6,802 bases of DNA from CAYFZR01 sp046760505 [NCBI: Candidatus Hydrothermarchaeota archaeon] (GTDB lineage: Archaea > CAYFZR01). Below are positions 1-5,681 of the stretch, one piece after another. Every line of letters begins with the position of its first letter. The stretch's first letter is position 1. The position numbers and the translations under genes were made by a program. Below the pieces are notes generated by a model that was not told where the DNA came from, did not search any database, and saw only the letters and a program-made list of their open reading frames with translations. The DNA lies in contig JBHIEG010000056.1 in the NCBI GenBank assembly GCA_046760505.1, positions 1 to 6,802 of the forward strand. Reading direction: 5' to 3'.

Positions 1-16
1 TCAACTCTAGTGTTGG

Positions 17-418
17 TCAGACCAATTTATTTGAGTTACTATTTGCCTTATGTCGCTTAGATGTAAATATGTAGGCATGTTTAATTTTTAAGCCAAAAAA
101 TACACTTTCTTTCACTTCTACGAGACCATGTTCTACTTTAACTGCCCTTTGAATGGCATTCAAAACTGGATTTTCTTTTTCAAGTAAAACAATCCTTGAG
201 ATTGTAATAAATTCTTTTAGATCCAAATGTGAGCGGATTTTTTGAACCAAATATACTAAAGCCTCTTTCTTGTTTTCTTCAAGTCCTGGTCCAGACGCAA
301 GTAGATCCCATTTATCTGGAGCATCTTCACGGAGAAAAAGAGCAAATAAAGTCAATTCACCCTTTTCTGCAACAATTTCACGTTCCAAAGACCTAATTTT
401 ATTTGCTATCTCTTTCAT
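17..418 (-). CDS. Small conserved protein of unknown function paired with HEPN protein
   Basis: This is a 133-residue soluble protein with no signal peptide or membrane segment. I do not recognise a named family, but parts read like a conserved domain: a hydrophobic strand followed by acidic and Trp residues (FALFLREDAPDKWDLLASGP, about residues 25-44), a central helix (about 50-63), a strand-rich part (ISRIVLLE, 73-80), and a C-terminal block (VEHGLVEV through FFGLKIKHAYIF, about 95-118). The last 15 residues are polar and look disordered. Its ATG overlaps the TGA of the upstream HEPN gene by 4 bp (ATGA), so the two are very probably translationally coupled. GAGGA lies about 5 bases before the start. 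By position it could be the antitoxin or partner of the HEPN protein, but no nucleotidyltransferase motif (GSxxxGxxxxxSDxD) is visible, so it is not a standard MNT partner. Function is unknown; that it is a real gene is fairly sure. Confidence 0.8.
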   Translation of the reverse strand: MKEIANKIRSLEREIVAEKGELTLFALFLREDAPDKWDLLASGPGLEENKKEALVYLVQKIRSHLDLKEFITISRIVLLEKENPVLNAIQRAVKVEHGLVEVKESVFFGLKIKHAYIFTSKRHKANSNSNKLV

Positions 419-810
419 AATATCCTCAATAGAACTTTTGCTGCTGAGATCATCAATTTTGAGTCATTACTTTTTGCATTGCCAACAGGCTTATACCGTA
501 CTTCCGGATCCCATTCTGCCACTATATTCCACTCAACAAAGTAATTATTTTTAATCTTCTCTTCTAATCCTGAAAGACTTAAAAGTACATCCAAATTGTG
601 GGTTCTGAATGTCTGGAAATTTTGGAACTCAGACCTTGTTTCAGGGTATCCAGTCCAGTGCAGGATCTTACAGATCCTTGATTTTAGAGCTAATTCTATA
701 GCATAGCCACAAAGATATATTGCTCCATCATATCTACGAGATCGCTGTAAAGCTTCGGCATCTTTGAGTCGAGCTCTGGAAATTTTCTTTAAGATCGATT
801 TATCAAGCAT
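415..810 (-). CDS. HEPN-domain protein
   Basis: This is a 131-residue, mostly helical protein. The N-terminal half carries the pattern of the HEPN family (PF05168-like): ARLKDAEAL (13-21), then YDGAIYLCGYAIELALKSRI (27-46), with the small and aromatic residues typical of its second helix. A THNLDVLL segment (70-77) and W100-DPEVRY (101-106) follow, with a final helix at about 116-130. HEPN proteins are either RNases of toxin-antitoxin and defence modules or non-catalytic partners of nucleotidyltransferases. Catalytic members carry R-x(4-6)-H. The only match here is R45 to H51 (RICKILH), at the end of the second helix; I cannot tell whether it is the active motif or chance. The gene is first in a two-gene operon and overlaps its partner by 4 bp. 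No strong Shine-Dalgarno precedes the ATG; instead a 17-bp inverted repeat touches it. The family call is good, the biochemical role open. Confidence 0.78.
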   Translation of the reverse strand: MLDKSILKKISRARLKDAEALQRSRRYDGAIYLCGYAIELALKSRICKILHWTGYPETRSEFQNFQTFRTHNLDVLLSLSGLEEKIKNNYFVEWNIVAEWDPEVRYKPVGNAKSNDSKLMISAAKVLLRIL

Positions 811-827
811 TTTGATTTTATATCAAA
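811..827. promoter_or_regulatory. Inverted repeat at the HEPN start, possible operator
   Basis: TTTGAT and ATCAAA form a perfect 6-bp inverted repeat separated by 5 bases. It lies immediately upstream of the HEPN ATG on the minus strand, where a Shine-Dalgarno would be expected and none is obvious. A protein bound here, or a small hairpin in the message, would control the two-gene operon, as in autoregulated toxin-antitoxin pairs. AT-rich 6-bp arms can arise by chance, so this is a suggestion only. Confidence 0.35.
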
Positions 828-934
828 TTAATGGCACTCATAAATTCACATCAGCATTATATCATTAGGGGATTTTCATTTAAAAGTAAAAGACAAGGCA
901 AGCCAACGATCACGACTCGCCCTAAAGACGCTGA

Positions 935-1063
935 TTATACAGCAGCTACTAGCTTTTCCGATTCAAGAAAGACCTTCAACTCATTCACAATATTGAATTT
1001 CCCCAATCTCATGATAAGATTAGAAAAAAGTTCGATATCTACCTCTCGAGGCGTACCAGACAA
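935..1063 (-). pseudogene. Possible decayed C-terminal coding fragment, unidentified
   Basis: On the minus strand a 42-codon open stretch ends in TAA and begins after an in-frame TAG. It contains protein-like amphipathic sequence (REVDIELFSNLIMRLGKF, then NIVNELKVFLESEKLVAAV). The adjacent frame just upstream reads IAENKGSCLVRLER before its own stop, so a frameshifted, decayed gene is possible. It points the same way as the HEPN operon and stops 125 bases before it. No start codon with a ribosome site is visible and I do not recognise the family. A 110-codon plus-strand frame over the same bases looks less protein-like and runs through the kinase control region. Confidence 0.25.
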
Positions 1064-1108
1064 CTACCCTTATTTTCAGCAATTTATCCTTTTTTGGACT
1101 TTCAATCC

Positions 1109-1162
1109 TAATACCGTAGTTTCAACGCAATTCAGCGATTTTTGTGAAATATTTGTGATATG
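1109..1162 (+). promoter_or_regulatory. Upstream control region of kinase 1: conserved 16-bp block and tandem 11-bp repeats
   Basis: A block TAATACCGTAGTTTCA (1109-1124) recurs with one change before the second kinase (5551-5566). It is followed by two adjacent 11-bp units, TTTGTGAAATA (1141-1151) and TTTGTGATATG (1152-1162). The same paired layout with an 11-bp period stands at 5583-5604. One helical turn between units suits a protein binding side by side on one DNA face, or a dimer with head-to-tail sites. The two units end 22 bases before the proposed -35 box, a usual place for an activator. The duplication is seen; the function is inferred. Confidence 0.5.
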
Positions 1163-1184
1163 AGGATGAAGTCTATATTTCAAT

Positions 1185-1213
1185 TTGACTCTTCCCTCAT
1201 TAATTGATAAAGT
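1185..1213 (+). promoter_or_regulatory. Putative sigma-70 promoter of kinase 1
   Basis: TTGACT (1185-1190), a 17-base spacer, then TAAAGT (1208-1213). The homologous region of the second kinase keeps TTGACA, a 17-base spacer and TATCCT, and CTCATTAATT in the spacer is identical, so the element appears conserved. One difficulty is that initiation about 7 bases after the -10 would fall inside the Shine-Dalgarno and leave almost no leader. The conserved GTCTATATT just upstream (TATATT at 1174-1179) could be the real -10 instead, giving a leader of about 40 bases. Confidence 0.45.
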
Positions 1214-1218
1214 AGGCA

Positions 1219-1224
1219 GAGGGA
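1219..1224 (+). promoter_or_regulatory. Ribosome binding site of kinase 1
   Basis: GAGGGA ends 3 bases before the ATG at 1228. It is close but usable, and it supports this start. That start also places the zinc-ribbon cysteines at residues 5 and 8, right at the N-terminus, as in the paralog downstream. Confidence 0.55.
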
Positions 1225-1227
1225 ACA

Positions 1228-3996
1228 ATGGGAATTAGATGCCCTAAATGCAACACTGATAATCCTGACACCCAAAAGTTCTGTGGTGAGTGCGCAGCAC
1301 CGCTTCCTTCCTCGAAAGAAATCCCTGTCACCGAGACTCTCGAAACACCCAAAGAAGAATTAACCACAGGCTCAACTTTTGCTGGGAGGTACCAGATTAT
1401 TGAAGTATTGGGTAAAGGCGGCATGGGAAAAGTCTACAGAGCACTCGATAAAAAGCTGAATGAAGAGGTTGCTCTTAAACTCGTTAAACCTGAAATAGCC
1501 TCTGATAAGAAGACACTCGAACGATTCAGCAACGAACTCAAGATTGCCCGCAAAATCGCCCACAAGAATGTTGGCCGGATGTACGAGCTTATGGAAGAAA
1601 AAGGAACTCACTTCATCACTATGGAATACGTACCAGGGGAGGATCTAAAAAGCTTCATCAAAAGAGCTGGACCTTTAAGCGCCGGAAAAACTGCTTTCAT
1701 AGCCAAGCAGGTGTGCGAAGGGTTGGCTGAAGCCCATCAGCTTGGAGTTGTGCACAGAGACCTGAAGCCGCAGAACATAATGATAGACAAAGAGGGGAAC
1801 TCCCGGATAATGGACTTTGGGATAGCCCGCTCACTCAAGGCGAAAGGGATAACAGCGGAGGGAATGATTATTGGAACACCTGAATACATGTCACCAGAGC
1901 AGGTTGAGGCGAAAGAAGCAGACCAGCGCTCAGATATTTATTCTTTAGGAATCATACTTTATGAGATGGTGACTGGAAAGGTGCCTTTTGAAGGTGATAC
2001 TCCATTGAGCATAGCTGTGAAACATAAAACAGAAATGGCTGCAAATCCAAAAGAACTTAATGCTCAGATTCCTGAAGATCTAGGCCGTTTAATACTAAGA
2101 TGCATGGAGAAGGATAAAGAGAAGAGGTATCAGAGGCCAGAGGAGATCCTTTCTGAATTGAAGAAGATAGATAAAGGAATTCCGACGACAGAGATAATAA
2201 CTCCTAAGAAAAAACCTTTAACTCTAAAAGAAATTACGAGAACTATAAAGAAACGTTGGGTTCTGATCTCTATGCTTTTTATAGTAATGATTGGGATTGG
2301 ACTTGCTCTTCTCTATTTTAAAATAGGAAAGCCAGCACTTTCTCCAGCAATTAATAAGTTAGTGGTATTGCCGTTTGAGAATTTAGGATCGCCCGAAGAT
2401 GAGTACTTCGCAGACGGGATAACTGATGAGATAACAGCTCGGCTCAATCACATAAGTCAGCTTGAGGTTATTGCCCGAACCAGCGCTATGCAGTATAAGA
2501 AAACCGAAAAAAGCATCCAGAGGATTGGGGAAGAATTAGGAGTTAGATACGTCCTTACTGGAACAGTGCGCTGGCAGAGACTAAAAGATGGAGAGAGTAG
2601 AGTGCGAATTACGCCCACTCTTGTTAAGGCCTCTGACGCCACTCAGGTATGGGCTGATTTATATGAAGAAATGTTTGCTGATGTATTTCATATTCAATCC
2701 GAAATAGCAAAAAAGGTCGCTGGAGCACTCAACATCACACTTCTTGAACCTGAGCGTCAAGTCTTGGATGCTATCCCTACAAATAATTCAGAAGCTTATA
2801 AATATTACCTTCGTGGAAACCAATATTTCTATAAAGGAAGAATAGAAAAGCAACCACTTATTTCTTCAATTGAAATGTTTGAACAAGCAATTAAGCTGGA
2901 TCCCAATTTCGTTCAAGCCTATCTCAAGCTTTCCATAGCACATTCTTCAGCATACTGGGAACATTTTGACCACACAGAAGCACGAGTCTTGAAGGCAAAA
3001 AAAGCTCTGGACAGAGCGATGCAGCTTGCCCCTGATCTGCCTGAAACTTATTGGGCTTTAGGAGTATATTATTATCATTGTAAAATGGAATATGAAAATG
3101 CTCTTTTGCAGTTTAAGATAGCACTCGAAAAACAACCAAAAAATAGTGAAATTTTAGCATATATCGGGTATGTCCATCGCCGAAAGGGGAACTTTAGTCA
3201 GACAATTTCATACCTCGAGAAAGCTCTCGAAATTGATCCCCGTTCTTCTTTGACAGCTTATAATATCGGGGTTACATATAGCCTTATACGTAATTACAAA
3301 GAAGCTGAACATTTCTTCAAAAAGGCCATTTCGCTCTCCCCAGATTTTGTCCATCCTTATTCAGAGAAAACTCTTCTATATCTCAAATGGGAGGGCGATA
3401 CCAAAAAGGCAAGAGCAGTCTTAGAAGAGGCTTCAAGGAATTTCACTTCACTCGATGAGCATCTCATTGTTTATCCTTGGATCTTGATTGAGATTTTAGA
3501 TGGGGAATACCAAGAAGCATTAAATCGACTCTCTTTAGTGCAATCTGAAGCTTTTCAATATGAAACTTTTTTTGTTCCTAAAGCCCAACTTTACGCTCAG
3601 ATATATTCTTTAATGGGTAATACACAAAGGAAGCAAGAATATTATAATCTGGATAGAATCTATCTTGAAAATAAGATAAGGGAACAGCCAAATGACTCCC
3701 GTTTATACAGTGCTCTCGGAATAGCATACGCGGGACTTGGGCTCAAGGAAAAAGCCATCCAGGAAGCAAAAAAGGCGGTTGAACTCATGCCAATATCCAA
3801 AGAGGCTATCAAAGGAGTTTATAGAGCTAGAGATTTGGCTCAGGTATTTGTTATGGTCGGAGAATACGAAAATGCTATAGATCAGATTGAATACCTCCTT
3901 TCCATCCCTGGCAATATTTCGGTTCCTTTGCTTCGAATTGCCCCAACATGGACGTCTTTAAAAGAGCAACCTCGATTTAAAAAGCTAATTGAATAA
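1228..3996 (+). CDS. Zinc-ribbon Ser/Thr protein kinase with TM helix, TolB-like domain and TPRs
   Basis: A 922-residue membrane-anchored Hanks-type (PknB-like) kinase. In order: a zinc ribbon with C5-x2-C8 and C19-x2-C22; a linker; and a kinase domain at about 54-312 that looks fully active. It has the Gly loop GKGGMG (62-67), ATP-binding K84 (VALK), helix-C E103, HRDLKPQN with catalytic D178 (176-183), DFG with metal-binding D196, an activation segment with T217 and SPE (222-224), and D236. A single hydrophobic helix follows (about 344-364). A TolB/FlgO-like domain occupies about 376-505, starting KLVVLPFENL and including ADGITDEITARL and YVLTGTVRW. TPR-type helical repeats come next (clear units about 605-705 and 825-890). 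The kinase is presumably cytoplasmic and the TolB-like/TPR part on the other side of the membrane. It is expected to phosphorylate Ser/Thr on unknown partners in response to a ligand sensed by the C-terminal part. A fossil tail of another TPR protein directly follows. Confidence 0.93.
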   Translation: MGIRCPKCNTDNPDTQKFCGECAAPLPSSKEIPVTETLETPKEELTTGSTFAGRYQIIEVLGKGGMGKVYRALDKKLNEEVALKLVKPEIASDKKTLERFSNELKIARKIAHKNVGRMYELMEEKGTHFITMEYVPGEDLKSFIKRAGPLSAGKTAFIAKQVCEGLAEAHQLGVVHRDLKPQNIMIDKEGNSRIMDFGIARSLKAKGITAEGMIIGTPEYMSPEQVEAKEADQRSDIYSLGIILYEMVTGKVPFEGDTPLSIAVKHKTEMAANPKELNAQIPEDLGRLILRCMEKDKEKRYQRPEEILSELKKIDKGIPTTEIITPKKKPLTLKEITRTIKKRWVLISMLFIVMIGIGLALLYFKIGKPALSPAINKLVVLPFENLGSPEDEYFADGITDEITARLNHISQLEVIARTSAMQYKKTEKSIQRIGEELGVRYVLTGTVRWQRLKDGESRVRITPTLVKASDATQVWADLYEEMFADVFHIQSEIAKKVAGALNITLLEPERQVLDAIPTNNSEAYKYYLRGNQYFYKGRIEKQPLISSIEMFEQAIKLDPNFVQAYLKLSIAHSSAYWEHFDHTEARVLKAKKALDRAMQLAPDLPETYWALGVYYYHCKMEYENALLQFKIALEKQPKNSEILAYIGYVHRRKGNFSQTISYLEKALEIDPRSSLTAYNIGVTYSLIRNYKEAEHFFKKAISLSPDFVHPYSEKTLLYLKWEGDTKKARAVLEEASRNFTSLDEHLIVYPWILIEILDGEYQEALNRLSLVQSEAFQYETFFVPKAQLYAQIYSLMGNTQRKQEYYNLDRIYLENKIREQPNDSRLYSALGIAYAGLGLKEKAIQEAKKAVELMPISKEAIKGVYRARDLAQVFVMVGEYENAIDQIEYLLSIPGNISVPLLRIAPTWTSLKEQPRFKKLIE

Positions 3997-4150
3997 AGAA
4001 GGCAGGTTTAGCTATCAAGAACAAATTGATTATAAAAATAAAGCCTTATTGCATTACCATAAATTCCTCGATCTCTGGAAAGACGCTGATCCTGGTATCA
4101 TTGAGGCCGAGGATGCGAAGACGAGGCTGGCTGGGTTGAAGAGTCAATAA
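3989..4150 (+). pseudogene. Fossil C-terminal tail of a second TPR/kinase-family protein
   Basis: In the +1 frame relative to the kinase, 53 codons run from after a TAA at 3986-3988 to a TAA at 4148-4150. They read as a convincing protein end: KNKALLHYHKFLDLWKDADP (about residues 17-36 of the stretch), then GIIEAEDAKTRLAGLKSQ. This resembles the last TPR helices and terminus I associate with kinase/TPR proteins of this type (family memory, not a search). There is no start with a ribosome site, and the piece overlaps the last codons of the intact kinase. The simplest reading is a remnant left when another paralog was deleted or when the kinase acquired a new C-terminal end. A frameshift joining it to the kinase is less likely, because an in-frame stop intervenes in each frame. 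Confidence 0.6.
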
Positions 4151-4205
4151 TTTCTTCTTCCTCATCTAAGAAACCGAGTTCGACCTTAAAGTTCGTGAGC
4201 CGAAT

Positions 4206-4227
4206 CATGCCTGGCGTATCAGATTTC
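4206..4227 (-). repeat. Imperfect inverted repeat, left arm
   Basis: Read on the minus strand, 17 of 22 bases match the plus-strand arm at 5476-5497, including the shared core ACGCCAGG. The arms face each other across about 1.25 kb containing the lipoprotein gene. The match is short and may be chance or part of a dispersed repeat. Confidence 0.25.
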
Positions 4228-4413
4228 AGTTTTAGCCAAATATAATTTAATTGGTTTTATAGAATTGTTGATTCATGCAGGTTCAATAATAGGTATGATT
4301 CGATTGATAAGAGGAGCTACGGAATTCGTTGCTAGATAAGTTCTATAGAGAGCTAGTTGGGCGTGCCATGCTTTTTTTATATCTGAATGAGCCACTAAAT
4401 CCTACTGCTATTA

Positions 4414-4448
4414 TTTCAACCCAGTGATGCCAGGGCTTTGGGGGATTT
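4414..4448 (+). repeat. 35-bp direct repeat, copy 1
   Basis: 30 of 35 bases match copy 2 at 5319-5353 with no gaps, and the last 16 bases (GGGCTTTGGGGGATTT) are identical. The two copies are in the same orientation 905 bp apart and flank the lipoprotein gene. They lie in sequence with no accepted gene. Similarity fades on both sides. I do not recognise the element; it could be a dispersed intergenic repeat or the trace of an insertion or recombination event. Confidence 0.6.
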
Positions 4449-4613
4449 GGGTTCTAGGCGGTATTAGTCAAAGGAGGCTATTATCAATAACACAGAATAC
4501 CGATAACCCGTTAAACTGAAAGTCCGCACACGGCACTGAGTGAAGCGAGGATGTAATTTCAAGGAATCAATTGAATTAAGAAGTTCTTACGCTACTTCTA
4601 CGCGCCTGTTCTA

Positions 4614-5141
4614 CTAACTTATGCTTTTTACTTTGATTACGGGCCTTAATTTATATTCTGCACTTTTACCGGCATATACTACATGTATCGAGTCTTCTGC
4701 CTCAAAATCTAAAACTATTTCAGTAACACCATCAGGCTCAATAGTGAAAATCACTGGGATTTTCACCTCTGAACTGGGTACAGTCATATCGTGAGGTTGT
4801 TCGTCTCCTTTAATAACAATCTTCCCTGAGGCTACAACTAATCTGATTTGAGTGTATGTCCCTTCTTCAAGAGTAATATCTAATATCTTCTCTTCTTTAT
4901 TCCGTAATTTAAGCAAATCATAAGTTTTTTCATCAGTTTCTTCATCTGACCATAGAGTTAAAAAACCTTCACCTTCTTTCTGGACGTTTATCTCGCTTAT
5001 GGTGACTAATATTTCTTTCGCATTATCAATATCAATTGGCTGATCTGTCAAATAGATTTGGAAATTTCCTGTTCCATCAGAAGAAGTACATCCGCTTAAG
5101 AGTAAAGCTAAAGAAATGGCAAAAAGAATTAGCTTTTTCAT
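4614..5141 (-). CDS. DUF4382-type lipoprotein
   Basis: This 175-residue protein begins with a clear lipoprotein signal: MKK, a hydrophobic stretch (4-15), and lipobox LLSGC with the acylated Cys at residue 18. The mature protein would therefore be anchored to a membrane on the extracytoplasmic side. The remainder matches my memory of the DUF4382 family: GNFQIYLTDQPID (25-37), ILVTISEINVQKEGEGF (44-60), TYDLLKLRN (73-81), EEGTYTQIRLVV (92-103), a beta-rich middle, FTIEPDGVTEIVLDFEAEDS (132-151) and a terminal YKLRPVIKV (163-171). Length is usual for a single-domain member. The fold should be an all-beta, extracellular domain; its ligand and role are unknown. The gene is alone on its strand and convergent with the intact kinase. 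A strong ribosome site decides the start. Nothing in it is broken. Confidence 0.88.
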   Translation of the reverse strand: MKKLILFAISLALLLSGCTSSDGTGNFQIYLTDQPIDIDNAKEILVTISEINVQKEGEGFLTLWSDEETDEKTYDLLKLRNKEEKILDITLEEGTYTQIRLVVASGKIVIKGDEQPHDMTVPSSEVKIPVIFTIEPDGVTEIVLDFEAEDSIHVVYAGKSAEYKLRPVIKVKSIS

Positions 5142-5146
5142 TTTTT

Positions 5147-5153
5147 CCTCCTC
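5147..5153 (-). promoter_or_regulatory. Ribosome binding site of the lipoprotein gene
   Basis: On the minus strand GAGGAGG stands 5 bases before the ATG. It is the strongest Shine-Dalgarno in the window and fixes the start that places the signal peptide at the N-terminus. Confidence 0.75.
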
Positions 5154-5318
5154 TCGGCTGTTTTTTTATCTCATGATTTTTTTTAGAAATCAATCACCTT
5201 TAAGGGCGAAATAGAAGGATGCTAATCTCACCCCTTTTAAAAAATACCAATATTATTTTGAGAAAACACCATAATGAACCTTCTAAATTATAAGTTGTTA
5301 AGTACAATCAGCGTCCTT

Positions 5319-5353
5319 TTTCAATCCAGGAAAGCCGGGGCTTTGGGGGATTT
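5319..5353 (+). repeat. 35-bp direct repeat, copy 2
   Basis: The partner of 4414-4448 in the same orientation. The five differences cluster in the first 19 bases, and the final 16 bases are identical. Confidence 0.6.
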
Positions 5354-5475
5354 ACCTATTGCCCTTTATCCCGTTACTATTTTAGATCCTATCCTGTTAC
5401 CGGTTGATGTTCAACGCTTAGAAAATCCCTCAATTTATCAAGCGTGTTTGACTCATATGCCCTCTTAATGAGTTC

Positions 5476-5497
5476 GAAAGCTGTCACGCCAGGTGTG
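5476..5497 (+). repeat. Imperfect inverted repeat, right arm
   Basis: The partner of 4206-4227 in opposite orientation, with 17 of 22 matching bases around ACGCCAGG. It could mark the right edge of an inserted or rearranged block carrying the lipoprotein, but is too short to prove it. Confidence 0.25.
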
Positions 5498-5499
5498 CC

Positions 5500-5533
5500 A
5501 GCCTATTTCTTTTATTTTTAGGCTTTTGCTTGT
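5500..5533 (+). terminator. Hairpin followed by T-rich tract, possible terminator
   Basis: AGCCTA (5500-5505) and TAGGCT (5519-5524) form a perfect 6-bp stem with a 13-base pyrimidine-rich loop, followed by TTTGCTTGT and more T residues. It would act on plus-strand transcripts and could insulate the second kinase promoter from read-through. The stem is short, the loop large, the T-run interrupted, and no accepted gene ends just before it. Confidence 0.3.
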
Positions 5534-5550
5534 TTTTGTCTTTTAAATTA

Positions 5551-5604
5551 TAATCCCGTAGTTTCAGCAATTTTAAGCAAAGTTTGGCACATATTTGTCA
5601 CATG
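5551..5604 (+). promoter_or_regulatory. Upstream control region of kinase 2: conserved block and tandem 11-bp repeats
   Basis: TAATCCCGTAGTTTCA (5551-5566) matches 1109-1124 at 15 of 16 bases. Two adjacent 11-bp units follow, TTTGGCACATA (5583-5593) and TTTGTCACATG (5594-5604), and correspond to 1141-1162 before the first kinase. Within each promoter the two units resemble each other (T-T-T-G and A-T ends), although the middle bases differ between promoters (GTGA in one, CACA-type in the other). That is the pattern expected if a spaced binding site is kept. Confidence 0.5.
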
Positions 5605-5628
5605 GGCTAGGTCTATATTCATTTTTGC

Positions 5629-5657
5629 TTGACAGTTCTCTCATTAATTATTATCCT
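5629..5657 (+). promoter_or_regulatory. Putative sigma-70 promoter of kinase 2
   Basis: TTGACA (5629-5634, a consensus -35), 17 bases, TATCCT (5652-5657). It aligns with the TTGACT-17-TAAAGT arrangement of the first kinase and shares CTCATTAATT in the spacer. Relative to the first kinase there are about 10 extra bases between the -10 and AAGTAGGC, giving a leader long enough to include AAGGGA. The alternative conserved TATATT (5614-5619) could serve as -10. Confidence 0.5.
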
Positions 5658-5681
5658 ATTGCCAAGTAGGCTAAGGGAACA

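Larger units (their letters stand above)
4151..4613. other. Gene-poor intergenic region
   Basis: No gene with a start, ribosome site and plausible protein is visible on either strand. It holds one copy of a 35-bp direct repeat (4414-4448), one arm of a possible long inverted repeat (4206-4227), and a weak hairpin with 6-bp arms AGAAGT/ACTTCT (4579-4599) just beyond the lipoprotein stop. That hairpin has no T-run on the minus strand, so I do not call it a terminator. A 46-codon open stretch (4199-4339, plus) with hydrophobic content lacks a start and was not accepted. The mixture suggests decayed sequence. Confidence 0.5.
5142..5550. other. Gene-poor region upstream of the lipoprotein and of kinase 2
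   Basis: This is the leader of the lipoprotein on the minus strand, including an AT-rich inverted repeat TGATTT/AAATCA with 7-base loop (5174-5192). No promoter there is convincing enough to place. It also holds copy 2 of the 35-bp repeat, one arm of the possible inverted repeat, and a hairpin (5500-5524). A 64-codon plus-strand frame starting at 5274 has no ribosome site, runs through the 35-bp repeat, and is not accepted as a gene. Confidence 0.5.

Noticed and set aside
1141-1162. CRP/FNR-type site suggested by TTTGTGA
   Set aside because: The two units are direct rather than inverted repeats and no TGTGA-N6-TCACA palindrome is present in either kinase promoter.
831-1163. 110-codon plus-strand frame
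   Set aside because: No ribosome site, composition rich in Ser/Thr/Phe unlike the real genes, and it runs through the conserved control region of the kinase. The opposite strand gives the more protein-like reading.
4199-4339. 46-codon open plus-strand stretch with hydrophobic content
   Set aside because: No start codon near its beginning, no ribosome site, and no recognisable family; open by chance or too decayed to call.
4366-4380. GC-rich bases followed by seven T residues, terminator-like
   Set aside because: Only a 3-bp stem can be formed before the T-run, so there is no credible hairpin.
4579-4599. Hairpin with 6-bp arms beyond the lipoprotein stop
   Set aside because: Stem is AT-rich with a 9-base loop and no T-run follows on the minus strand, so it is not called a terminator.
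5274-5468. 64-codon plus-strand frame
   Set aside because: No Shine-Dalgarno before the ATG, it includes the 35-bp repeat, and there is no recognisable domain. The corresponding frame at copy 1 of the repeat does not give a similar protein.
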